Shown here: positions 50,155-58,584 of the stretch, piece by piece | Position numbering within the stretch: position 1 is the stretch's first letter | Layout of the letters: each line of letters begins with the position of its first letter | Assembly: GCA_036226585.1 (NCBI GenBank) | Contig: CP108997.1 | Location: 2,852,001 to 2,916,000 of the forward strand | DNA length: 64,000 bases | Source of the DNA: Streptomyces sp. NBC_00708 | GTDB taxonomy: Bacteria > Actinomycetota > Actinomycetes > Streptomycetales > Streptomycetaceae | Reading direction: 5' to 3' | Translations under genes and position numbers: made by a program | Notes under the pieces: model-generated | What the model was told of the DNA's origin: nothing | The model's database searches: none | What the model saw: only the letters and a program-made list of their open reading frames with translations

Positions 50155-51708
50155 TCAGTGCGTGAGCACCGGCTCCTTGGCGGTCTCGGCCGTGGCGGGC
50201 TCGTCCGCCTCGGCGCCCTCCACGTGCTGCTTCGGCCTGGCGGGCAGGGCGAACATCACCACGAAGATGACGACGAGCACGCCGGTCACCCACCACAGCG
50301 ACTGCTCGAAGGCGTCGGCGAACGCCGGGCCGATCTGCGCCGGGGTGAGCCGATCGCCGATCGCCCCGTAGAAGACGACCGAGACGAGGCCGAGTCCGAG
50401 CGCGTTGCCCATCTGCTGCACGGTGTTGAACAGGCCGGAGGCGGAACCGGAGTGCTCCTTGGGCACCTCGGAGAGCACCGCGTCGGCCAGCGGCGCCACG
50501 ATCAGCCCCATGCCGACGCCCATGACCACGAGCGGCAGCGCCATCTGCAGGGACGTGATCTCCATGCCGTAGTGGTGCGACTCCCAGATGTAGAGCAGCA
50601 GGCCGGCCGCCATGAGCAGCGCGCCCGTCTGAAGGACCTTGCGGCCGAAGCGGGGCACCAGCTTCTGTACGGAGAGGCCGGCGGCCACCGAGACGGAGAC
50701 GGAGAACGGGATTCCGGTCGTGCCGGCCCGCAGCGCGCTCCAGCCGAGGCCCATCTGCATGTACAGGGTCCAGACCAGGAAGAAGATGCCGAGGCCGATG
50801 CCGAAGGTCAGCTGCACGGCGATGCCGGCGGCGAAGCTCCGGACCCGGAACAGCGACAGCTCGACCAGCGGCGAGCCGTCCCGGCCGGCCTTGGCGCGTT
50901 CGAACAGGACGAGGACGAGGAAGACGAGGACGCTCCCGGCCATCGACAGGTAACCCCAGAGCGGCCAGCCCAGCTCACGGCCGCGGGTCAGCGGGTAGAT
51001 GAGCATCAGCATGCCGAGCGTGACGAGGACGACGCCGACCAGGTCGAGGCGCAGGGCCTTGGGCGACTTGGACTCGGTGATGAACTTGCTTCCCAGGACC
51101 AGGCCGAGGATGCCGACGGGCAGGTTGATCAGGAAGATCGGGCGCCATTCGAGGCCGGCGATGTTCCACTCGGTGAGCAGCGCGCCGAGCAGGGGTCCGG
51201 AGACGGCGCCGAGGCCGACGATCGCGCCGAAGAGGCCGAAGACCTTGCCGCGCTCGTGGGCGGGGAAGGTGGCGTGGACGATGGACAGCACCTGCGGAAC
51301 CATCAGCGCCGCCGCCGCTCCCTGGAGGAAGCGGGAGGCGACGAGCATCTCCGGGTTGGCGGCGAAGCCGCAGAGCGCGGAGGCGAGGGTGAAGCCTCCT
51401 ATGCCGATGAGGAAGAGCCGCTTGCGGCCGTAGATGTCGCCGAGCCGGCCGCCGGTGATGAGCCCGGCGGCGAAGGCCAGGGCGTAGCCGGCGACGATCC
51501 ACTGGATCGAGCTGAACGAGGCGCCGGTGTCGCGCTCGATGCTGGGGATGGCGATGTTGACGATCGTGACGTCGACGAGGTCCATGAAGGCCGCGGTCAT
51601 CACGATGGCCAGGGCGAACCACCGGCGGCGGTCCGACGGGGCCTGGGCCGCCGGGGCGGCTTCCGTCGAGGGGGCCGCCGGCGACGGCTGAGGTGCGGGG
51701 GAAGTCAT
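50155..51708 (-). CDS. MFS drug/H+ antiporter, DHA2 (EmrB/QacA) family
   Basis: 517 residues, about 14 membrane helices. The DHA2 hallmarks are VMTAAFMDLVDVTIVNIAIPSIERD in helix 1, IQWIVAGYALAFAAGLITGGRLGDIYGRKR (motif A) and FGLFGAIVGLGAVSGPLLGALLTE (motif C). Exports cationic drugs or antibiotics in exchange for protons. TACTTT (51715-51720) lies six bases before ATG 51708 with no ribosome site, so it is probably leaderless. Divergent from a WYL-domain regulator. Confidence 0.9.
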   Translation of the reverse strand: MTSPAPQPSPAAPSTEAAPAAQAPSDRRRWFALAIVMTAAFMDLVDVTIVNIAIPSIERDTGASFSSIQWIVAGYALAFAAGLITGGRLGDIYGRKRLFLIGIGGFTLASALCGFAANPEMLVASRFLQGAAAALMVPQVLSIVHATFPAHERGKVFGLFGAIVGLGAVSGPLLGALLTEWNIAGLEWRPIFLINLPVGILGLVLGSKFITESKSPKALRLDLVGVVLVTLGMLMLIYPLTRGRELGWPLWGYLSMAGSVLVFLVLVLFERAKAGRDGSPLVELSLFRVRSFAAGIAVQLTFGIGLGIFFLVWTLYMQMGLGWSALRAGTTGIPFSVSVSVAAGLSVQKLVPRFGRKVLQTGALLMAAGLLLYIWESHHYGMEITSLQMALPLVVMGVGMGLIVAPLADAVLSEVPKEHSGSASGLFNTVQQMGNALGLGLVSVVFYGAIGDRLTPAQIGPAFADAFEQSLWWVTGVLVVIFVVMFALPARPKQHVEGAEADEPATAETAKEPVLTH

Positions 51709-51731
51709 GGAAAGAAAGTAAACGGCCACTA

Positions 51732-51746
51732 GGTCAGTTCATGACC
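51732..51746. promoter_or_regulatory. operator candidate between DHA2 exporter and WYL regulator
   Basis: GGTCA (51732-51736) and TGACC (51742-51746) separated by five bases, in the 62-bp gap between the divergent genes and beside the exporter -10. Binding by the YafY/WYL protein is inferred. Confidence 0.45.
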
Positions 51747-51770
51747 CAATGGGCGCGCATGCTGAGTGAC

Positions 51771-52733
51771 ATGACCGATACCCCGGCACGTCTGCTGAAT
51801 CTGCTGTCCCTGCTCCAGACGCCGCGCGAGTGGCCGGGCAGCGAGCTCGCCGAGCGGCTCGACGTCAGCCCTCGCACCATCCGCCGCGACATCGACCGCC
51901 TCCGTGACCTGGGCTATCCGGTCGAGGCGTCGCGCGGTTCGGTCGGTGGGTACCGGCTCGTGGCGGGTACGGCCATGCCGCCGCTGCTGCTGGACGACGA
52001 GGAGGCGGTCGCCATCGCGGTGGGGCTGCGGGCCGGTGCCGGCCATGCCATCGAGGGTGTCGACGAGGCGTCCGTACGGGCTCTGGCCAAGCTGGAGCAG
52101 GTGCTGCCGTCGCGGCTGCGCCACCGGGTCTCGACGCTGCAGAACGCGACGATGCCGCTGGCCCGGGGCGACGGTTCGACGATCGATCCGCGGACGCTGA
52201 CCGTGATGGCGTCGGCGGTCACCGGCCGGGAGCGGCTGCGGTTCGCGTACCGGGCGGGGGACGGCGCCGAGTCGCGGCGGCAGGTCGAGCCGTACCGGCT
52301 GGTGAGCACGGGGTGGCGGTGGTACCTGGTGGCGTACGACCTGGAGCGGGAGGCGTGGCGCACGTTCCGGGTGGACCGGGTGAGCGAGCCGTTCGCGACC
52401 GGGTCGCGGTTCACGCCGAGGGAGCTGCCGGCGGGGGACGCGGCGGAGTTCCTGAGCAGTTCGATGGCGCGCCGGCAGCCGGAGACGGAGGTGGAGGTGA
52501 GTTTCGCGGCGCCGCCGGAGTTCGTGGCGTCGCGGCTGCCTGGCTCGGTCGGGCCGCTGGAGCCGGAGGGGGAGGGCGGTTGCCGGCTGCGTGCGGTGAT
52601 GCGGGACTCGCTGGAGTGGGTGGCGGTGCGTCTGGCGATGGTGGACTGCGAGTTCACCGTGCACCGGCCGCCCCAGCTGGTGGCGTACGTCGCGGATCTG
52701 GGCGGGCGGCTGAGCCGTGCGGCGGGAGCGTGA
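51771..52733 (+). CDS. YafY-type transcriptional regulator (HTH_11 + WYL domain)
   Basis: 320 residues. DeoR/HTH_11 DNA-binding domain at about 1-60 (PARLLNLLSLLQTPREWPGSELAERLDVSPRTIRRDIDRLRDLGYPVEASRGSVGGYRL), WYL ligand domain at about 140-210 (VEPYRLVSTGWRWYLVAYDLEREAWRTFRVDRVS) and a WCX-like C-terminal domain. Starts at ATG 51771 or 51759. Divergent from the DHA2 exporter, which it probably controls. Confidence 0.88.
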   Translation: MTDTPARLLNLLSLLQTPREWPGSELAERLDVSPRTIRRDIDRLRDLGYPVEASRGSVGGYRLVAGTAMPPLLLDDEEAVAIAVGLRAGAGHAIEGVDEASVRALAKLEQVLPSRLRHRVSTLQNATMPLARGDGSTIDPRTLTVMASAVTGRERLRFAYRAGDGAESRRQVEPYRLVSTGWRWYLVAYDLEREAWRTFRVDRVSEPFATGSRFTPRELPAGDAAEFLSSSMARRQPETEVEVSFAAPPEFVASRLPGSVGPLEPEGEGGCRLRAVMRDSLEWVAVRLAMVDCEFTVHRPPQLVAYVADLGGRLSRAAGA

Positions 52734-52763
52734 GGTCCGCCGGGGGCCGCGCGTAAAAGGGAT

Positions 52764-52800
52764 GAGCCCCGGCGCCAGGGGGGGGTGGGCGCCGGGACTC
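52764..52800. terminator. terminator hairpin between the WYL regulator and hrdD
   Basis: GAGCCCCGGCGCC (52764-52776) pairs with GGCGCCGGGACTC (52788-52800) with one mismatch. Confidence 0.65.
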
Positions 52801-52810
52801 AGCTCAGGGG

Positions 52811-52827
52811 GGCCGGATGAACCGGCC
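52811..52827 (-). terminator. second hairpin after hrdD
   Basis: GGCCGG (52811-52816) and CCGGCC (52822-52827) around five bases, 28 bp downstream of the hrdD stop on the minus strand. Confidence 0.4.
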
Positions 52828-52854
52828 TTGATTCGGAGGTTACTGGACCGGGGC

Positions 52855-53853
52855 TCAGGCCGCAGCGTCAAAGCCCGTGTCGTGAGCCATTCGCTTCAAT
52901 TCGAGGAGCGCGTGCTTCTCGATCTGGCGGATGCGCTCGCGGGTGAGGCCGTGTTCCTTGCCGACCTCGGTGAGCGTGCGCTCGCGGCCGTCCTCGATGC
53001 CGTACCGCATACGGATGATCGACGCGGTGCGGTTGTCGAGCTTGCCGATGAGCTCCTCCAGCTCCTCGCTGCGCAGCAGGGTGAGCACCGACTGCTCGGG
53101 CGAGATGGCGGAGGTGTCTTCGAGGAGGTCACCGAACTGGGTGTCGCCCTCGTCGTCCACGGACATGTTGAGGCTGACCGGGTCGCGGGCCCAGTCGAGG
53201 ACGTCGCCGACGCGTCCCGGGGTCGAGCCCAGCTCGGCGGCGATCTCGGCGTGCTCCGGGTCGCGGCCGTTCTCGCGGTTGAACTCGCGCTGCACCCGGC
53301 GGATGCGGCCCAGCTCCTCCACCAGGTGGACGGGGAGCCGGATCGTGCGCGACTGGTCCGCTATGGAGCGGGTGATGGCCTGGCGGATCCACCACGTGGC
53401 GTACGTGGAGAACTTGAAGCCCTTGGCGTAGTCGAACTTCTCGACGGCGCGCACGAGGCCCGCGTTGCCCTCCTGGATCAGGTCGAGCAGGGGGAGCCCG
53501 GCCCGCGGGTAGCGGCGGGCGACGGCGACGACGAGGCGGAGGTTGGAACGGATGAATACGTCCTTCGCGCGCTCGCCCTCGGTGACCAGCGCCTCCAGCT
53601 CTTCGCGCGAGGCGCCGCCGGCGTCGCTCTCCACGCCACCGTCGAGGATCTGGCGTGCGTAGACGCCGGCCTCGACGGACTGGGAGAGGTCGACTTCCTT
53701 GGCGGCGTCGAGCAGCGGCGTACGCGCTATCTCGTCCAGGTACATGCCGACCAGGTCGCGATCGGCGATCTCTCCGCCCACGGCGCGAACACTGCTCGCC
53801 CGGTTGGTCCCGCCGGTGGCGGACGAACGACGGGCGACGGCACGGGTTGCCAT
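52855..53853 (-). CDS. hrdD: group 2 RNA polymerase sigma factor HrdD
   Basis: 332 residues. Region 1.2 (DRDLVGMYLDEIARTPLLDAAKEVDLS), region 2 (RSNLRLVVAVARRYPRAGLPLLDLIQEGNAGLVRAVEKFDYAKGFKFSTYATWWIRQAITRSIADQSRTIRLPVHLVEEL), region 3 and region 4 (DGRERTLTEVGKEHGLTRERIRQIEKHALLELK) are complete; the long non-conserved region of principal sigma factors is missing, as in the Streptomyces HrdA/C/D/E group. N-terminus MATRAVARRSSATGG and gene neighbours favour HrdD. AAGGGAG precedes ATG 53853. A GGAAT-N18-GTT promoter upstream predicts control by sigma-R/sigma-E. Confidence 0.88.
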   Translation of the reverse strand: MATRAVARRSSATGGTNRASSVRAVGGEIADRDLVGMYLDEIARTPLLDAAKEVDLSQSVEAGVYARQILDGGVESDAGGASREELEALVTEGERAKDVFIRSNLRLVVAVARRYPRAGLPLLDLIQEGNAGLVRAVEKFDYAKGFKFSTYATWWIRQAITRSIADQSRTIRLPVHLVEELGRIRRVQREFNRENGRDPEHAEIAAELGSTPGRVGDVLDWARDPVSLNMSVDDEGDTQFGDLLEDTSAISPEQSVLTLLRSEELEELIGKLDNRTASIIRMRYGIEDGRERTLTEVGKEHGLTRERIRQIEKHALLELKRMAHDTGFDAAA

Positions 53854-54273
53854 GCGTGCTCCCTTGCTGAGTAGGTCGCGACACCCTCTCGGGTGCCCTG
53901 CATCCGATGGAAACAACGACTGGAATCCGGACAGAATTCCCACGCCTGGCATTCAATTTCGCGATCATGCAGTACCCTGTCTCGCCATCGAGACGGTCGC
54001 ATGACGCAGCCGGGCACGTCCGTGCAGGTCGGGACGGGTGCCGAGGGCGCTTCGGGGCCCCACCTCGCACGCTCGGCGGTGCTCTGCGGTGACTCTTGCG
54101 CGCTAGTACCCCAAAAGACGTCCGGTACGGGTCGCGGGTTGCGTGTTCCGGTGATCCGCCGGTCCTGGTTCCGGCTTCCGGGGGCCCGGGACCGGAGTCC
54201 TAGGCCCCATGCCCCCGGCCGCTGGGACCACGGGCCGTTACCGGGCGCGCACCGAGTGCCTAGCGTCACTGGC
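53854..54273. other. 420-bp divergent promoter region between hrdD and the questin oxidase-like gene
   Basis: Contains the hrdD stress promoter (53914-53940) and, at the right end, TAGCGT (54261-54266) seven bases before the questin-oxidase ATG. The middle holds GC-rich palindromic sequence around 54176-54208. No gene-like frame is convincing here. Confidence 0.6.
53914..53940 (-). promoter_or_regulatory. sigma-R/sigma-E-type promoter of hrdD
   Basis: On the minus strand, GGAAT (53936-53940) is followed by exactly 18 bases and GTTG (53914-53917). GGAAT-N18-GTT is the known Streptomyces sigma-R promoter consensus, and hrdD is a known target of sigma-R/sigma-E. The transcript would start about 54 bases before the hrdD ATG. 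Confidence 0.8.
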
Positions 54274-55335
54274 ATGAACGAGACGACGCCCCGCACCACG
54301 CCCGACACCACCGCCCCCGACACCTCCGGCACGCTCGACGAGGCCCTGGAGCGGCTGCATTCCTCCGGCCCCGAGCGGGAGGGCTGGCTGACCAATCACG
54401 CGCCCATGGCCGTGGAGGCCCTGGTCCGCAACGGCCAGTCGGCCGCCGTGCACCGCTGGCTCGACCACTACCGGGTGAAGCTGGAGGACATGCCGGACCG
54501 TTTCGCCGAGGTCACCCCGGCGAACTGGCAGGAGGCCCTCGGTGACCCGCGCCGCATCGCCGACTGGGCGGTGTACTTCGAGCGGGAGACGACGGACCGG
54601 CCCTGGCGCGAGGTGCTCGCCGAGTGGTGGCCCCGGCTGCTGCCCGGCATCGCGGGCGGTTCCACGCATCCGGCGATCCGGCTCGGTCACAGCGTGCGCA
54701 CCCTGCTGACGACCGAGGAGACCGGCCCCCGCGTCACGGAGCTGGCCCATGCGCTGGGCTACTGGGCGGCCCGCCACCAGCCACTGCCGCCGCTTACCCC
54801 GCTCGCCCCGGCCCGGACCGCCGGCGACGCGCTGGACGCCGTGCCGAGGGTGCCGGACCAGAGCGGCGGCATCCGGGCCCGGCTGGCCCGGATCACGGCG
54901 TTCCCGCGGTGGACGGGCGCGGCCGTGACCGGCGCGGACGAGGCGCGCGACCGGCTGGAGGAGCTGGTGCGGGCGGCCACCCACCGCTACGCGGAGTACG
55001 GGCACGGCTCGCCGGTCATGCTGGTGCACGCGGCGACCGCGCCCAACGCCGTACTGCGGACGCTGCCGGCGCTGCCGCGCGAGCTGTGGGCGCCGAGCGT
55101 GGGGGCCGCGTGGGCGGCGAGCGCGGCGGTCACGGCCGCCTACTCCCCCGCCGGGCCGGTCGCCCTGCCGGCCGGGTACGGGGTGTCGCTCACGTCCGAC
55201 GAGGTGTTCGCGCGGGCGGCGGCGCACGGCGACGACCACACCATCAAGTTCACGGACACCGCGCTGGACGTGGGCGACGCGAGGGCCCTGGCGGCGGCGC
55301 TGCGCTCGGTGGAGCTGAACCCGCCGGTGTTCTGA
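54274..55335 (+). CDS. questin oxidase-like family protein
   Basis: 353 residues, mostly helical. GREGWLTNHAPMAVEALVRNG-like text (EREGWLTNHAPMAVEALVRNGQSAAVHRWLDHYRVKLED) and DDHTIKFTDTALDV near the C-terminus are typical of the questin-oxidase-like family, named for fungal anthraquinone ring-opening enzymes; bacterial members are uncharacterised. TAGCGT lies seven bases before ATG 54274 and no ribosome site is seen, so the mRNA is probably leaderless. Divergent from hrdD, convergent with the LigB gene. Confidence 0.8.
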   Translation: MNETTPRTTPDTTAPDTSGTLDEALERLHSSGPEREGWLTNHAPMAVEALVRNGQSAAVHRWLDHYRVKLEDMPDRFAEVTPANWQEALGDPRRIADWAVYFERETTDRPWREVLAEWWPRLLPGIAGGSTHPAIRLGHSVRTLLTTEETGPRVTELAHALGYWAARHQPLPPLTPLAPARTAGDALDAVPRVPDQSGGIRARLARITAFPRWTGAAVTGADEARDRLEELVRAATHRYAEYGHGSPVMLVHAATAPNAVLRTLPALPRELWAPSVGAAWAASAAVTAAYSPAGPVALPAGYGVSLTSDEVFARAAAHGDDHTIKFTDTALDVGDARALAAALRSVELNPPVF

Positions 55336-55386
55336 GCCGGGCGGCCGTGCGCGAGGGCGCCCCCGTGCCCGTACCGCGCCGGTCTC

Positions 55387-56169
55387 CTATCCGTACTGCA
55401 CCGAGCGCTTCGCGAGCCCCATCCAGAATCCGTCGATCACGCTGCGCCCCTGGTCGAGCTCGTGCTCGGCGGCGCCGAGAGTGACGAAGAGCGGGGCGAA
55501 GTGCTCGGTGCGCGGGTGCGCCAGGCGGCCCGCCGGGGACTTGTGCTCGAAGTCCAGGAGCGCGTCGATGTCCTGCGCCTGGAGTGCGCGGTGCCCCCAG
55601 TCGTCGAACTCCGCCGACCAGCCGGGAGCGGAGCCGCCGCTGTGCCGCAGGGCGGCGAGGTTGTGCGTGAAGAAGCCGCTGCCGATGATCAGGACGCCCT
55701 CGTCGCGCAGCGGCGCCAGCTTGCGCCCGATGTCCATCAGCTTCTGCGGGTCGAGCGTGGGCATGGAGATCTGGAGGACCGGGATGTCGGCCTCGGGGAA
55801 CATCTCGACCAGCGGTACGTAGGCGCCGTGGTCGAGGCCGCGGTCCGGGATGTCCTGGACGGGCGTACCGGCGCCGCGCAGCAGTTTGCGGACGTTCTCG
55901 GCGAGCTGCGGGGCGCCGGGGGCGGCGTATCCGACCTGGTAGTAGTGCTCGGGGAAGCCCCAGAAGTCGTAGACCAGCGGGATCGTCTCGGTCGCGCCGA
56001 GTGCGAGCGGGGCCTCCTCCCAGTGCGCGGAGACCATGAGGACGGCGGTGGGGCGCGGCAGGTCCGCCGACCAGGCGGCCAGCTCGCCGGGCCAGACGGG
56101 GTCGTCGGCCAGGGGCGGGGCGCCGTGGGAGAGGTAGAGGGCGGGCATGCGCTCCGCGGTGATTGTCAT
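55387..56169 (-). CDS. class III extradiol ring-cleavage dioxygenase (LigB/4,5-DOPA dioxygenase family)
   Basis: 260 residues, the family size. MPALYLSHGAPPLADDPVWPGEL and VLMVSAHWEEAPLALGA provide the metal-ligand His residues; YDFWGFPEHYYQVGYAAPGAPQLAENV, GLDHGAYVPLVEMFPEADIPVLQISM and LIIGSGFFTHNLAAL follow the LigB pattern. Opens catechol-type rings. GGGGAG lies seven bases before ATG 56169. Divergent from a MarR regulator, which probably represses it. Confidence 0.9.
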   Translation of the reverse strand: MTITAERMPALYLSHGAPPLADDPVWPGELAAWSADLPRPTAVLMVSAHWEEAPLALGATETIPLVYDFWGFPEHYYQVGYAAPGAPQLAENVRKLLRGAGTPVQDIPDRGLDHGAYVPLVEMFPEADIPVLQISMPTLDPQKLMDIGRKLAPLRDEGVLIIGSGFFTHNLAALRHSGGSAPGWSAEFDDWGHRALQAQDIDALLDFEHKSPAGRLAHPRTEHFAPLFVTLGAAEHELDQGRSVIDGFWMGLAKRSVQYG

Positions 56170-56226
56170 GACACTCCCCATCTGCGGCTACTCAAGGTAA
56201 GTCTTCTATGGAAGGCTTCGGCAGGA

Positions 56227-56242
56227 AAGATTCTTTAATCTT
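56227..56242. promoter_or_regulatory. AT-rich inverted repeat between dioxygenase and MarR genes
   Basis: AAGATT-CTTT-AATCTT sits in a ~110-bp AT-rich stretch (about 56195-56305) that stands out from the GC-rich surroundings. MarR proteins bind such short palindromes; the location suits shared control of both genes. TTCAACTTTCAAG at 56279-56291 is a second candidate half-site. Confidence 0.5.
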
Positions 56243-56313
56243 CAAGCTCCTACCTTCGGAGACCTTAGCTCTATCTAGTTCAACTTTCAAGAAAAGGTCG
56301 TACAGTGGAGTAC

Positions 56314-56817
56314 ATGACCACGGCATCAACCGGTGCGCCGCACTGGCTCACCGACGAAGAACAATGCGTCTGGCGGGCGTATCTGCACGCCACCACGCTC
56401 CTGGAGGATCACCTCGACCGCCAGTTGCAGGCCGATGCCGGCATGCCGCACATCTACTACGGCCTGCTCGTCCAGCTCTCCCAGGCGCCCCGCCGCCGGC
56501 TGCGGATGACCGAACTGGCCAAGGACGCCAAGATCACCCGCTCCCGGCTCTCCCACGCGGTCGCCCGGCTGGAGAAGAACGGCTGGGTGCGCCGCGAGGA
56601 CTGCCCCTCCGACAAGCGCGGCCAGAACGCCGTCCTCACCGACGAGGGCCACGAGATGCTCCGCCGCTCCGCGCCCGGCCATGTGAAGGCCGTCCGCCAG
56701 GCGATGTTCGACCGCCTCACGCCCGAGCAGGTCCGCTCGCTCGGCGAGATCATGAAGGTCCTCGCGGCCGGGCTCCAGCCGGAGGGCGCGGACGCCGACC
56801 TCCCCTGGCTGCGCTGA
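56314..56817 (+). CDS. MarR family transcriptional regulator
   Basis: 167 residues. Winged helix at about 45-120 (MPHIYYGLLVQLSQAPRRRLRMTELAKDAKITRSRLSHAVARLEKNGWVRREDCPSDKRGQNAVLTDEGHEML) flanked by dimerisation helices. No conserved OhrR-type redox Cys at the N-terminus. TACAGT (56301-56306) lies seven bases before ATG 56314. Probably autoregulated and controlling the divergent dioxygenase. Confidence 0.9.
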   Translation: MTTASTGAPHWLTDEEQCVWRAYLHATTLLEDHLDRQLQADAGMPHIYYGLLVQLSQAPRRRLRMTELAKDAKITRSRLSHAVARLEKNGWVRREDCPSDKRGQNAVLTDEGHEMLRRSAPGHVKAVRQAMFDRLTPEQVRSLGEIMKVLAAGLQPEGADADLPWLR

Positions 56818-56837
56818 GCCTCCCCGCCCCGACGCAC

Positions 56838-56883
56838 CTCTGCCCCGGTTCCCTCGTACGTGTACGAGAGGACCGGGGCAGAG
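56838..56883. terminator. strong bidirectional terminator
   Basis: A stem of about 22 bp (56838-56859 with 56862-56883) with one mismatch and one G-T pair between the convergent MarR and DHA2 exporter genes. Confidence 0.8.
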
Positions 56884-56907
56884 ACGTATCGGCCGGGGCG
56901 GCCCGGA

Positions 56908-58437
56908 TCAGTGGGCGACGACCGGGACCTTGAACTCGTCCTCGACACCGTCCACATCACCGGAGGCGGAACCCTCGGAGGTTCCCGCCCCCGGACGGCC
57001 CGCGTTGATGAAGGTCAGCGCGATCGCGGAGGCGACCACCAGGATGCCGACCGCCCACCAGATGGCGCCGGTGAAGCCGTGCACCATCGACTGGAGCTTC
57101 AGCAGCTCGGGGTTCTTGGCACCGAGCGCGGCGTGCGAGGTGGCGTACGCCGTGGCGGCCGAGGCGGCGATCGTGTTCAGCAGGGCCGTACCGATCGCAC
57201 CGCCCACCTGCTGCGAGGTGTTGACCATCGCGGAGGCGACACCCGCGTCACGCGGCTCGACCCCGTGCGTGGCCAGCGACATGGCCGGCATGAACGCCGT
57301 ACCCATGCCCAGACCCAGCAGGAGCTGGCCGGGCAGGATGACCGCGGCGTACGAGGAGTCGATGCCCAGGCGCGTCAGCAGAAGCATGCCGACCGCGGCG
57401 GTCAGGAAGCCCGGACCCATCAGCTTGCGGGCCGGGACCCGCGTCATCAGCCGGGCGCCGATCTGCGTGGACCCGGTGATCATGCCCGCGATCATCGGCA
57501 TGAAGGCGAAGCCGGTCTTGATCGGCGAGTAGCCCTTGACGACCTGGAGGTAGTACGTGAGGAAGAGGAACAGGCCGAACATCGCGATGACGGCCAGGCC
57601 CAGCGAGAGGTAGACGCCACCGCGGTTGCGGTCCATCACGACGCGCAGCGGGAGCAGCGGCGACTTGACCTTGGCCTCGGTCAGGACGAAGGCCAGCAGC
57701 AGGACGGCGGAGGCGACGAACGAACCGACGGTCAGCGCGTCCGACCAGCCCGCGGACTCGGCGCGGGTGAACCCGTACACCAGCGAGACCAGGCCCAGCG
57801 CCGACAGGACCACGCCCGGGATGTCGAGGGGGGAGCGGTTGCGGGTGCCGGAGGGCTCACGGATGACGAAGTACGCACCGGCGGCGGCGACGACCGCGAA
57901 GGGGATGTTGACGAAGAACGTCCAGCGCCAGTTCAGCGTCTGGGTCAGGAAACCGCCGAGGATCAGGCCGACGGCGCCACCGCCACCGGCGATCGCCCCG
58001 TAGATGCCGAACGCCTTGGCGCGCTCCTTGGCGTCGGTGAACATCACCGCGAGCAGCGAGAGCGCGGCCGGCGCGAGCAGTGCGCCGAAGACGCCCTGGA
58101 GGGCGCGGGAGCCGAACAGCATGCCCTGGTTCTGCGCCGCGCCACCGAGCGCGGAGGCGAGCGCGAAGCCTATGAGGCCGACCACGAAGGTCCGCTTGCG
58201 GCCCCAGAGGTCGGCGATGCGCCCGCCGAAGAGCAGCAGACCGCCGAAGGCCAGGGCGTAGGCGGTGATGACCCACTGCTTGTTGGCGTCGGTGATGCCG
58301 AGCGCGGTCTGGGCGTGCGGCAGGGCGATGTTCACGATCGTGGCGTCGAGCACGACCATCAACTGCGCGAGCGCGATGAACGCCAGAGCTTTCCAGCGAC
58401 TGGGGTCCGGGAGTCGGATATCAGCTGTTTTTGACAT
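56908..58437 (-). CDS. MFS drug/H+ antiporter, DHA2 (EmrB/QacA) family
   Basis: 509 residues, about 14 helices. Helix 1 has LAQLMVVLDATIVNIALPHAQTALG, motif A is GGRIADLWGRKR, and motif C lies in AFGIYGAIAGGGGAVGLILGGFLTQ. AGGTGG lies eight bases before ATG 58437; a GTG at 58449 is less likely. It follows the TetR gene on the same strand with 147 bp between, so TetR probably controls it. Together with the 50-51.7 kb exporter it is the second DHA2 pump in 8 kb, but the two proteins are not close duplicates. Confidence 0.9.
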   Translation of the reverse strand: MSKTADIRLPDPSRWKALAFIALAQLMVVLDATIVNIALPHAQTALGITDANKQWVITAYALAFGGLLLFGGRIADLWGRKRTFVVGLIGFALASALGGAAQNQGMLFGSRALQGVFGALLAPAALSLLAVMFTDAKERAKAFGIYGAIAGGGGAVGLILGGFLTQTLNWRWTFFVNIPFAVVAAAGAYFVIREPSGTRNRSPLDIPGVVLSALGLVSLVYGFTRAESAGWSDALTVGSFVASAVLLLAFVLTEAKVKSPLLPLRVVMDRNRGGVYLSLGLAVIAMFGLFLFLTYYLQVVKGYSPIKTGFAFMPMIAGMITGSTQIGARLMTRVPARKLMGPGFLTAAVGMLLLTRLGIDSSYAAVILPGQLLLGLGMGTAFMPAMSLATHGVEPRDAGVASAMVNTSQQVGGAIGTALLNTIAASAATAYATSHAALGAKNPELLKLQSMVHGFTGAIWWAVGILVVASAIALTFINAGRPGAGTSEGSASGDVDGVEDEFKVPVVAH

Positions 58438-58584
58438 GGAAGCAGCCACCTAGGAGCGCGCGAGGGCGCAAGAGATCGCGAACCGTGCGTGCCGCTGGGC
58501 GCGGGCACGGCCGAGGGCACGTGTACGGACGGGAGAAGGTCGGGTTCAGATCGATGAGGTCGGGCGGGCGCGGGTCACATCACG

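Noticed and set aside
50155..58437. The two DHA2 exporters as a recent tandem duplication
   Set aside because: Their sequences differ throughout, and they have different regulator types (WYL and TetR) and different flanks.
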